DNA of 64,000 nt, from the NCBI RefSeq assembly GCF_039542225.1, contig NZ_BAABHS010000019.1, positions 108,864-172,863 of the forward strand, in the 5' to 3' direction. Of the stretch, positions 36,103-43,012 are shown piece after piece. The notes under the pieces were generated by a model. It was not told the DNA's origin and did not search any database. It saw only the letters and a program-made list of their open reading frames with translations. The DNA is from Yinghuangia aomiensis. Lineage in GTDB: Bacteria > Actinomycetota > Actinomycetes > Streptomycetales > Streptomycetaceae. The translations under genes and the position numbers were made by a program. How positions within the stretch are numbered: position 1 is the first letter of the stretch; the number at the start of each line of letters is the position of its first letter.

Positions 36103-38427
36103 ATGGCCCCAACCCCCTCCGGCAAGTCCCGCCCTGGCACCTCAGGTCGCGGACCGCTACGCCCCCCGTCGTTCATAGGCTTCACCGGGCGCATCGCGGC
36201 GTTCGTCGGCGCGGCTGTTCTGGCGGGCGCGCTGCTCGCGGGCGTCGCCCTGCCGATCGTCGGTGGCCTCGGCCTGGCGGCGAAGGCCGGCGCGGAGAAC
36301 TTCGACGACTTCCCGAACGAGCTGGAGGCTCCGTTCCTCGCCCAGCCGTCGTACATCTACGACAGCTCGGGGAACACCCTGGCCACGGTCTACGACCGCT
36401 ACCGCATCATCGTGAACTACGACCAGATCGCCGACGTCATGAAGAAGGCGATAGTGGCGATCGAGGACTCGCGGTTCTACGAGCACGGTCCGATCGACCT
36501 CAAGGGCACGTTGCGCGCGCTGGTCAAGAACCAGTCCGGCGGCGAGACGCAGGGCGGGTCGAGCCTCACCCAGCAGTACGTGAAGAACATCTTCGTCGAG
36601 CTGGCCGGCGACGACCCCGCCAAGGTCGCGGACGCCACCAAGCAGGAGCTGTCCCGCAAGATCAAGGAACTCAAGTACGCGATCGGGATGGAGCAGCGTT
36701 TCAGCAAGAACGAGATCCTGACCCGCTACCTCAACATCATCCCGTTCGGCCAGCGCGCGTTCGGCATCGAGGCGGCGGCGTACCGCTACTACGGCAAGCA
36801 CGCCAAGGACCTCACGCTGCCCGAGGCCGCGCTGCTCGCCGGCATCGTCAACGCGCCGACGAAGTACGACCCGATCCGCAACCCGCAGGCCGCCAAGGAC
36901 CGCCGCAACACCGTGCTGCAGCGCATGGTCGAGGTCGGCTCGGCCACCCAGCAGGACGTGGACGCGGCCAAGGCGACCGAGCTGAACCTCAAGGTCCAGC
37001 CGCTCACCAACGGCTGCATCGCGGCCAACAACACGAACGGCTCGTCGTTCTTCTGCGACTACGTCAAGAACGTGGTGCGCAACGACCCGGCGTTCGGCAA
37101 GACCAAGGACGAGCGCGACGCGCTCTGGCGCGCGGGCGGTCTACGGATCAAGACCACGCTCGACCCGAAGATGCAGGAGGCGGCGTACAGCGCGGCCACC
37201 AAGGGCGTGCTGCAGAAGGAGAGCGTCGCCGACGCGGTCGTGATGGTCGAACCGGGCACCGGGCAGATCAAGGCGATGGCGCAGAGCCGGCCGTACGGGT
37301 TCGAGGACACCGCCAACGAGACGACGATCAACTACTCGGTGGGGTCGTCGATGGGCGGGTCGGCACTCGGCTTCCAGCCGGGGTCGACGTTCAAGCCGAT
37401 CACCGCCGCGGCGGCGCTGGAGGCGGGGATCAAGCCCGACTTCAAGGACACGACGACGTCGTCGGTCGTGAAGTTGAGCGACCAGTCCTTCAAGACCTGC
37501 ACGGGCAGCGTCAAGCCGGCCGAGTGGGACGGCAAGCAGGGCCTCAAGAACGAGTCGGAGTCGGAGTTCGGCACCTTCGACATGCAGTCGGCGATGAAGC
37601 TCTCGGTCAACACGTACTTCGTGAAGCTCGAACAGCAGGTCGGCATCTGCCCGGTCTCCACGATGGCGCAGAGCATGGGCGTCACCCGCGGCGACGGCAA
37701 GCCGCTGCAGGAGATCCCGTCGCTGACCCTGGGCTCGGAGACCGTCACCCCGCTGGCGATGGCGAACGCATACGCGACCTTCGCGGCGCGCGGCAAGTAC
37801 TGCTCGCCGGTCGCCATCACCGAGGTCTCGCGGCTGGACGGCACCAAGATCACCCCGCCGAGCGCCAACTGCCACCAGCTGATCAAGCCCGAGAACGCGG
37901 ACATAATCAACCAGCTGCTGGCGGGCGTCACGGAGAGCGGCACGGGCAAGCAGGCCGGCCTGAGCGACCGCGACAACGCCGGCAAGACCGGTACCACGGA
38001 CGAGAAGACCAACGCCTGGTTCGTCGGCTACACCCCGCAGCTGTCCACCGCGGTGTGGGTCGGCAACCCGCTGAAGCCGACCACGATGGAGCCGGACGGC
38101 GGCATCATGATCGGCGGCAAGCGCGTCTACCAGGTCTTCGGCGGCAGCATCCCGGCGCCGATCTGGAAGAACGCCATGACCGGCGCGCTGGCCGGTGCCC
38201 AGAAGATCAGCTTCACCGCGCCGCCGGACGGGGCGATCCCGCCGCAGGTCGACCAGCACGCGGCGACGCCGGACCCGGGCAAGCCGGACCAGAACAAGCC
38301 CGGCGACAACAAGCCCGGCAAGCCCGGGAAGCCGGACAAGCCGACGGAGCCGACCACCCCGACGTTCCCGGGCTTCCCGCAACTGCCGGGCAACCCGCGG
38401 ACGCAGGACACGACCACGGGCGGGTGA
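36103..38427 (+). CDS. Class A penicillin-binding protein (PonA2-like)
   Basis: A 774-residue bifunctional peptidoglycan synthase anchored by one membrane segment (about 30-58). The GT51 glycosyltransferase domain has its catalytic Glu121 in AIEDSRFYEHG and GGSSLTQQYVKN. The transpeptidase domain has the nucleophile Ser428 (GSTFKP), the SVN motif (about 501) and KTGTT (Lys about 628). The C-terminal tail is a Pro/Gly/Lys/Asp-rich disordered region. The ATG at 36103 follows TAGTCT by 7 nt. The position next to wblA matches Rv3682 (ponA2) and SCO3580. Confidence 0.92.
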   Translation: MAPTPSGKSRPGTSGRGPLRPPSFIGFTGRIAAFVGAAVLAGALLAGVALPIVGGLGLAAKAGAENFDDFPNELEAPFLAQPSYIYDSSGNTLATVYDRYRIIVNYDQIADVMKKAIVAIEDSRFYEHGPIDLKGTLRALVKNQSGGETQGGSSLTQQYVKNIFVELAGDDPAKVADATKQELSRKIKELKYAIGMEQRFSKNEILTRYLNIIPFGQRAFGIEAAAYRYYGKHAKDLTLPEAALLAGIVNAPTKYDPIRNPQAAKDRRNTVLQRMVEVGSATQQDVDAAKATELNLKVQPLTNGCIAANNTNGSSFFCDYVKNVVRNDPAFGKTKDERDALWRAGGLRIKTTLDPKMQEAAYSAATKGVLQKESVADAVVMVEPGTGQIKAMAQSRPYGFEDTANETTINYSVGSSMGGSALGFQPGSTFKPITAAAALEAGIKPDFKDTTTSSVVKLSDQSFKTCTGSVKPAEWDGKQGLKNESESEFGTFDMQSAMKLSVNTYFVKLEQQVGICPVSTMAQSMGVTRGDGKPLQEIPSLTLGSETVTPLAMANAYATFAARGKYCSPVAITEVSRLDGTKITPPSANCHQLIKPENADIINQLLAGVTESGTGKQAGLSDRDNAGKTGTTDEKTNAWFVGYTPQLSTAVWVGNPLKPTTMEPDGGIMIGGKRVYQVFGGSIPAPIWKNAMTGALAGAQKISFTAPPDGAIPPQVDQHAATPDPGKPDQNKPGDNKPGKPGKPDKPTEPTTPTFPGFPQLPGNPRTQDTTTGG

Positions 38428-38430
38428 CCC

Positions 38431-38469
38431 CCGACCGCCCGCGGCAAGGCCATAGCCGCGGGCGGTCGG
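38431..38469. terminator. Hairpin terminator 1 after the PBP gene
   Basis: A perfect 15-bp stem (CCGACCGCCCGCGGC and its complement) encloses a 9-nt loop right after the PBP stop. Confidence 0.75.
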
Positions 38470-38483
38470 TCGAGCGGAACGGC

Positions 38484-38519
38484 GAAAGCGCCGGTGGGAG
38501 GAATCCCACCGGCGCTTTC
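38484..38519. terminator. Hairpin terminator 2 after the PBP gene
   Basis: A perfect 16-bp stem (GAAAGCGCCGGTGGGA and its complement ending GCTTTC) with a GGAA loop; it reads as an intrinsic terminator in both directions and separates PBP from the convergent YqeY gene. Confidence 0.85.
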
Positions 38520-38645
38520 TCGTGCCCGGACGTGCGCGGCCCGGCCCCGGGTCCTTCGTGGGCCCGGGGCGGCGGGCGCCCGGCTGCCCGGCCGTGCCCG
38601 CGCGGCTCGCGCTCGGCTGCGGCGCTGTGCCAACGCGGCATGCGC

Positions 38646-39101
38646 TCAGCTGCCGAGCTGTCCCTTGATCTCCGCCGCGATGCGGCCGCCCTCCGCGCGG
38701 TCGCCGATCTTCGGCCGCACCGCCTTCATGACCTGCCCCATCGCCGACGGGCCCGACACGCCCAGCTCGGCGATCGCCGCGGCGACGATGCTCTTCAGTT
38801 CCGCGTCGTCGATCTGCTTGGGCAGGTACTCGGCGAGGATCTCGCCCTCCGCCCGCTCGCGCGCGGCCTGCTCGGGACGGTTGCCCTGGTCGAACGCCTC
38901 GGCGGCCTCACGGCGCTTCTTCGCCTCGCGGACGACGATCTTCAGCACCTCGCCGTCGGACAGCTCCCGGGCCTCCTTGCCCGCGACCTCCTCGTTCGTC
39001 ACCGCGGTCAGCGTCAGCCGCAGCGTCGAGGAACGCAGCTCGTCCCGCGCGCGGATGGACTCGGTGAGGTCGTTCTGGAGGCGGCTCTTGAAGGTACTCA
39101 T
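38646..39101 (-). CDS. GatB/YqeY domain-containing protein
   Basis: A 151-residue, mostly helical protein matching the stand-alone YqeY family (KSRLQNDLTESIRARDE near the start; EYLPKQIDDAELKSIV and GPSAMGQVMKAV in the tail domain shared with GatB). The tail domain binds tRNA in amidotransferase GatB; the free-standing protein's role is unclear. It is divergent from the metallophosphoesterase gene and convergent with the PBP gene. Confidence 0.87.
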   Translation of the reverse strand: MSTFKSRLQNDLTESIRARDELRSSTLRLTLTAVTNEEVAGKEARELSDGEVLKIVVREAKKRREAAEAFDQGNRPEQAARERAEGEILAEYLPKQIDDAELKSIVAAAIAELGVSGPSAMGQVMKAVRPKIGDRAEGGRIAAEIKGQLGS

Positions 39102-39270
39102 GCCCCCAGTGTCGCAGCCGCCCCGCAGGGCATCTCACGGGTTTTGGGCACAACCGTTTTTCGGGACCGTCGGTGGGGACGAGCTGCGGTGGAAGGGACG
39201 AGCGCCGCGGCCGCACTCGTACACAACCGGAACACCCGGCGGCTCCCTCCCGCGGCCCGGCTCTGGAACC

Positions 39271-40176
39271 ATGGGAAGAATGCGAACGAAGTTTGCGCTG
39301 CCGCTGGGGATCGCCGCCACCGGGGCCGCCTGCCTGACCTACGCCTCCGCCTACGAAGCCCGGTCGTTCCGGCTGCGGCGCGTCGAGGTGCCCGTCCTCC
39401 CGAAAGGCATGCGCCCGCTGCGGGTGCTCCACGTGTCCGACATCCACATGGTGTCGGGCCAGCGCAAGAAGCAGGACTGGCTGCGCCGACTCGCCGCGCT
39501 GCGCCCGGACTTCGTGCTGAACACCGGCGACAACCTCTCCGACCCGGAAGCCGTCCCGGAGACCCTCGACGCCCTGGCGCCGCTGATGGAGCTGCCCGGC
39601 GCCTATGTCTTCGGCTCGAACGACTACTTCGGCCCCCGCCGCAAGGACCCCACCGGCTACCTCCGCCGCGACGACGGCACCCGCACCCACGGCCCCGAGA
39701 ACCCGTGGACGGAACTCCGCGACGGCTTCGACCAGGCCGGCTGGGAGAACCTCAACAACGCCCGCGGCCGCCTCAAGCTCGACGGCTGCGACATCGAACT
39801 CGTCGGCCTCGACGACCCGCACATCGACCGCGACCGCTACGAACTCGTGGCCGGCGGCCCCGACCGCTCGGCGGACCTGTCCGTCGCCGTCGTCCACGCC
39901 CCCTACCTGCGCGCCCTGGACGCCTTCACCGCCGAGGGCTACCCCCTCGTCATCGCCGGCCACACGCACGGCGGGCAGGTCTGCGTCCCCTTCTACGGCG
40001 CCCTCGCCACCAACTGCGACCTCGACCGCAAACGCGCCAAGGGCCTCTCCCGCTACGCGTCCGGCGGCAACGAGACCTACCTCCACGTGTCGGCGGGCTG
40101 CGGAACGTCGCGGTACGCGCGCTTCCGCTTCGCCTGCCCGCCGGAGGCGACGCTGATGACGCTGACGGCGGGGTAA
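39271..40176 (+). CDS. Metallophosphoesterase (calcineurin-like)
   Basis: A 301-residue protein with an N-terminal hydrophobic segment (about 8-25) and the di-metal phosphoesterase motifs VSDIHM, NTGDNLS, GSNDYFG and IAGHTHGGQ. The N-terminal segment suggests membrane attachment or export. Its substrate is unknown. The equivalent M. tuberculosis gene (Rv3683) also follows ponA2. The ATG at 39271 has no strong ribosome site; ATG 39280 is an alternative. It lies just upstream of the tRNA gene. Confidence 0.83.
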   Translation: MGRMRTKFALPLGIAATGAACLTYASAYEARSFRLRRVEVPVLPKGMRPLRVLHVSDIHMVSGQRKKQDWLRRLAALRPDFVLNTGDNLSDPEAVPETLDALAPLMELPGAYVFGSNDYFGPRRKDPTGYLRRDDGTRTHGPENPWTELRDGFDQAGWENLNNARGRLKLDGCDIELVGLDDPHIDRDRYELVAGGPDRSADLSVAVVHAPYLRALDAFTAEGYPLVIAGHTHGGQVCVPFYGALATNCDLDRKRAKGLSRYASGGNETYLHVSAGCGTSRYARFRFACPPEATLMTLTAG

Positions 40177-40358
40177 GGCGGAGCCAGTCCGGCGGGTCCG
40201 TGGCGGGCTGACGGGGGGCGCCGCCACCGGCCGGCGAGGGAAGGGTGTGACGTGCGCTACTCGGCCCGCCTTCGGCCGTTCGAGCGGCTCCTCCGCCCTC
40301 CCCCGTCGCCACCCCTCCCCTCGCCCTGACCTGCACGTTCCCGTCCCGCTAAACCGGA

Positions 40359-40388
40359 TTTCGCCTGAGCCCCCGGGTCCGCTAAGCT
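40359..40388 (+). promoter_or_regulatory. Putative tRNA-Pro promoter
   Basis: TTTCGC and TAAGCT are spaced 18 nt apart and would place the start a few bases before the tRNA at 40403. Confidence 0.45.
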
Positions 40389-40402
40389 AAACGCGCATCA
40401 AA

Positions 40403-40487
<85 letters not shown>

Positions 40488-40492
40488 CAGGT

Positions 40493-40527
40493 CAGAGGCC
40501 CGGTCCGCACAGCGGATCGGGCCTCTG
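40493..40527 (+). terminator. Element-supplied terminator for tRNA-Pro
   Basis: A 16-bp stem with one G-T pair (CAGAGGCCCGGTCCGC / GCGGATCGGGCCTCTG) follows attL. It mirrors the displaced native terminator at 62289-62320 in position and in its AGAGGCCC stem. Confidence 0.75.
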
Positions 40528-40535
40528 GCGTTGCT

Positions 40536-40557
40536 GAGTGTCTAACTGAGTGACTAA
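40536..40557. repeat. Arm-type integrase site candidate near attL
   Basis: GAGTGTCTAA-CT-GAGTGACTAA is a tandem pair of 10-mers. Its first 19 bases match 62117-62135 with one difference. It overlaps the int stop codon. Confidence 0.6.
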
Positions 40558-41732
40558 GGCTTCGGATTCACCTCCGGGTCGTCGCCGAAGATGCCGTCCA
40601 TGGCCACCGCGCCGGTCTGGATGACCGGGCGGATCTGGTGGCGGTAGACCTCCTCCGTGACGGTCGAGTTACTGTGCCCGACCAGCTTGGAAATCTCGTC
40701 CACCGACATGCCGCTGTCTGACAGCAACGAGACGAAGCTGTGTCGCAGCTCGCGCGGCGTCCAATCGTTGGGGTTGATCTCAGGCGCGCCCTTGATGGCG
40801 TTCCGGAAGTCACGGCGCACGTTGGACGCGTCCATCTCACCGCCGAGACGGGTAGCGAAGACCACGCCGGCTTCCTTCCACTTGTCCCCCGCCGCGACGC
40901 GTTCCCAACCCTGTTGCTCACGCTGGTACATGAGCGCTTGGACGCCGAGGGTCGAAAGTGCCAACGTGCGACGGGACTTGCGGGTCTTCGTGTCGCCGCC
41001 CACGCGGACCGACCGCCACACCGCGATGTGCGGCGGGACGGGCGGGTCCGCTTTCGGGTCGCCGACCAAATCGACGTTGTCCCACAACAGAGCGCGTAGT
41101 TCCTCAGTCCGGGCCCCGGTCACCAACGCCAGCACAACGTAGGCGTACATCCGGTGCCGACGTGCGGACTTGAGTACCGCCTTGACCTGTCGCAGTGTCA
41201 GCGACTTGGAGCGTCGGCCGGCCCGCCCCGCAGGAATCGAGCAGAGCGCGACCACGTTCCGCTTGACCTTGTCCCGTGCCATGGCCCGTTTGATGGCGCG
41301 GTTCAGGATCGAGTGGACGGCTTGGAGACTCCGCGTGCTGAGCTTGGGCGCCCGGTCCGCGAGCCACTTGTCTACGTGGCCTGCGGTCAGGTCGCGAAGC
41401 TTGTACGCACCCAGCAGCGGGAACACGTGGTTCTCACACAGGCTGAGGTTCTTCGCCTTCGTGCTGTCGGAGACGTCACCCTGCCCGTGGTCGAGGAAGT
41501 CGCGGACGGCGTTCGCGACCGTGAATCCCTCGGGCGCGATAGCCAACCCGTCTTCGTGGTCGCGCAGAACCTCTTTGAGCTTGTTCTTGGCCTCGGTCTT
41601 GGTCCGGCCGCTCCCCTTCTTGACGATCCGCTTGCCGCGCCCGTCGAAGCCGAGCGTGACCGAGGCGATCCAGCGCTTCCGCGATTCGTCCCAGTGAAGC
41701 CCGCCGTCGCCTCGGCTACGCCGCTCGGCCAA
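40554..41732 (-). CDS. int: Tyrosine-type site-specific integrase
   Basis: It catalyses integration into and excision from the tRNA-Pro attachment site. The 392-residue protein has an N-terminal AP2-like arm-binding region, a SAM-like core-binding domain (about 70-165) and the catalytic domain. The catalytic residues are Arg208 (GARTEELR), Arg330 in PRELRHSF, His353 (LVGHSNS) and the nucleophile Tyr363 (EEVYRH). The first residue of the H-x-x-R box is Arg rather than His, a frequent variant in AICE integrases. Its start overlaps xis by 17 bases. Confidence 0.93.
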   Translation of the reverse strand: MAERRSRGDGGLHWDESRKRWIASVTLGFDGRGKRIVKKGSGRTKTEAKNKLKEVLRDHEDGLAIAPEGFTVANAVRDFLDHGQGDVSDSTKAKNLSLCENHVFPLLGAYKLRDLTAGHVDKWLADRAPKLSTRSLQAVHSILNRAIKRAMARDKVKRNVVALCSIPAGRAGRRSKSLTLRQVKAVLKSARRHRMYAYVVLALVTGARTEELRALLWDNVDLVGDPKADPPVPPHIAVWRSVRVGGDTKTRKSRRTLALSTLGVQALMYQREQQGWERVAAGDKWKEAGVVFATRLGGEMDASNVRRDFRNAIKGAPEINPNDWTPRELRHSFVSLLSDSGMSVDEISKLVGHSNSTVTEEVYRHQIRPVIQTGAVAMDGIFGDDPEVNPKP

Positions 41733-41952
41733 CGTTCCCCTCCGCTTCCTTGGTCAGCAGGCTCATGTACTCGCGGATGGCCGCCGCCGGGATGCGGCGG
41801 GCGCGCCCCTCCCGCACGGACCGCAGGCGACCGCTCCGGAGCAACTCGAAGACGGCCGTCTTGCCGAGTCCGGTCAAGACCATGACGTCCCTGACGGTGT
41901 AGAGACGCAGTTCTTCGAACAGGGCATCGTGCTCAATCGTGGTTGTGGCCAT
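41716..41952 (-). CDS. xis: Excisionase-type helix-turn-helix protein
   Basis: A 78-residue protein with a MerR/excisionase-like winged helix (YTVRDVMVLTGLGKTAVFELL, then RSVREGRARRIP). Xis proteins bend att DNA and direct the integrase towards excision. It overlaps the int start, so the two are probably co-expressed. It is preceded by the small, apparently frameshifted gene at 41933-42118. Confidence 0.88.
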   Translation of the reverse strand: MATTTIEHDALFEELRLYTVRDVMVLTGLGKTAVFELLRSGRLRSVREGRARRIPAAAIREYMSLLTKEAEGNVGRAA

Positions 41953-42118
41953 GCTGTGTCCCCTTCCTGCGGCGGATTGACGGTGAGGTAGACGCGGACG
42001 AGCCGGGACTGGGCCGATCCGGGTAGGGGCAGCTGGTGTCGAGGACTTCGCCGGCCTCGGCGATGGCTGTGGCGGTGGCGCGGTACTCGTCTTCGGCGCC
42101 GCGGAGCCGGATCTTCAT
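41933..42118 (-). pseudogene. Small AICE protein gene (MKIRL...), apparently frameshifted
   Basis: The frame begins MKIRLRGAEDEYRATATA and runs to PYPDR, resembling small conserved AICE proteins located before xis. The expected continuation (SRLVRVYLTVNPPQ) is in another frame. One extra G after the CGG at about 42015 would join the two into YPDRAQSRLVRVYLTV. As it stands the frame continues with a different tail for 61 residues in all. This could be a real -1 mutation or a sequencing error. The function of the family is unknown. Confidence 0.5.
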
Positions 42119-42204
42119 GGGTGGGACTGGGCGCTTGGCCCGCCTGGGGCGTCGGCTTCGCAAAGTAGCTGTGGCGGATTGCGGGCAGCGTTAGCGTGCT
42201 GGTC

Positions 42205-42633
42205 ATGACTGACCAGTACGACGCCCAACTCGGCGAGGCCCTGGACAATGTGCGCGACATGCTGCCGGAAGGTGCCTTGCTCCGCTTGGAGGCAAAGCTC
42301 CGCCGGATCCACGCGGAACGGCCTGACCTGGAAGGGCCGGAGGTTGTGAACATGGCCTTGGATCTCCTCAAGGGAGACATCGCCGACGCCCGCCTTGCCA
42401 TGGAGGAAGCACGTGCGAGGGTCGATGAAGCGGCTGCCGCCGAAGCTCGCGACGAGTCCATGAAACGGATCGCAGAACGCTCCGCTGAGCTAGACGCTGT
42501 CGAAGCCCGGTACCCCGGGAGGGCCACCATCGCCGAGGCGCTCGCCGATGCCGGGATCTCGTGGGCCTACCTGGGTCTGAGCGAAGAGGATGGGGCCCTC
42601 GCCGAGGAGATCCGCCGAGGGTTTGGGAAGTAG
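42205..42633 (+). CDS. Hypothetical helical protein of the AICE
   Basis: I do not recognise this family. The ATG at 42205 is 7 nt after TAGCGT, a leaderless-type start. The 142-residue acidic product is predicted mostly helical and probably coiled-coil in the middle (DARLAMEEARARVDEAAAAE), with an N-terminal LPEGALLRLEAKLRRIHAERP region. It stands alone on the plus strand between the divergent int operon and the candidate replication origin, which would suit a small regulator or accessory of replication or excision. Confidence 0.65.
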   Translation: MTDQYDAQLGEALDNVRDMLPEGALLRLEAKLRRIHAERPDLEGPEVVNMALDLLKGDIADARLAMEEARARVDEAAAAEARDESMKRIAERSAELDAVEARYPGRATIAEALADAGISWAYLGLSEEDGALAEEIRRGFGK

Positions 42634-42787
42634 GCGATCGGGCGATCGGCCCGCCGACTCCAACGCTCATCCGCCATCTGAAGTGCTCAGTCACTGGGTG
42701 TGCCTCCTGCTGTGAGCTGCGCGCTGGACAAAAAACACAAAAATCGGATGAGTGCTCTGACCTGCGGGTTTGTCGCGTCCGGGGCTT

Positions 42788-42820
42788 CCGCAAAAATCCC
42801 GCAGAAATCCCGCAAAAATC
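42788..42820 (+). repeat. Iteron set 1: three CCGCARAAATC units
   Basis: Three contiguous 11-bp units on the plus strand; the middle one has G in place of A. Eleven bases is one helical turn, as in plasmid replication-initiator binding sites. Confidence 0.85.
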
Positions 42821-42941
42821 GGGGCGGTGGGTCGGGCGCCCGGTCGGTGCTGGGCGTCGGCCGCGCCGCGGGATGGCGGCCGTCATGCGCCGGTGCGGTG
42901 CCGGGGTGAGGGTGTCCCGGGCCCGCGTGGGGCGGGCCCGG

Positions 42942-42974
42942 GATTTTTGCGGGATTTCTGCGGGATTTTTGCGA
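42942..42974 (-). repeat. Iteron set 2: three inverted units
   Basis: The same three units read on the minus strand (GATTTTTGCGG, GATTTCTGCGG, GATTTTTGCGA), 121 bases from set 1. Confidence 0.85.
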
Positions 42975-43012
42975 AAGCCGGGTGCGGGCTGGTCGGGCGC
43001 TGTTTCCGCAGG

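Larger units (their letters stand above)
42634..43012. other. Candidate replication-origin region (noncoding)
   Basis: This gap between convergent genes contains A/T tracts unusual for the window, two opposed sets of three 11-bp iterons, and a GC-rich centre with a perfect 12-bp hairpin at 42915-42943. Short frames across it follow the repeats and are not called. Confidence 0.6.

Noticed and set aside
36096..40211. A 1371-codon plus-strand open frame
   Set aside because: It is a GC-frame shadow of the PBP, YqeY and metallophosphoesterase genes; its product is Arg/Gly-rich with no family motifs.
42700..42909. A small plus-strand frame over the iterons
   Set aside because: Its codons follow the repeat units and it has no ribosome site.
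42788..42974. CRISPR array
   Set aside because: The 11-bp units are contiguous without spacers and occur as inverted sets; this fits iterons, not a CRISPR.
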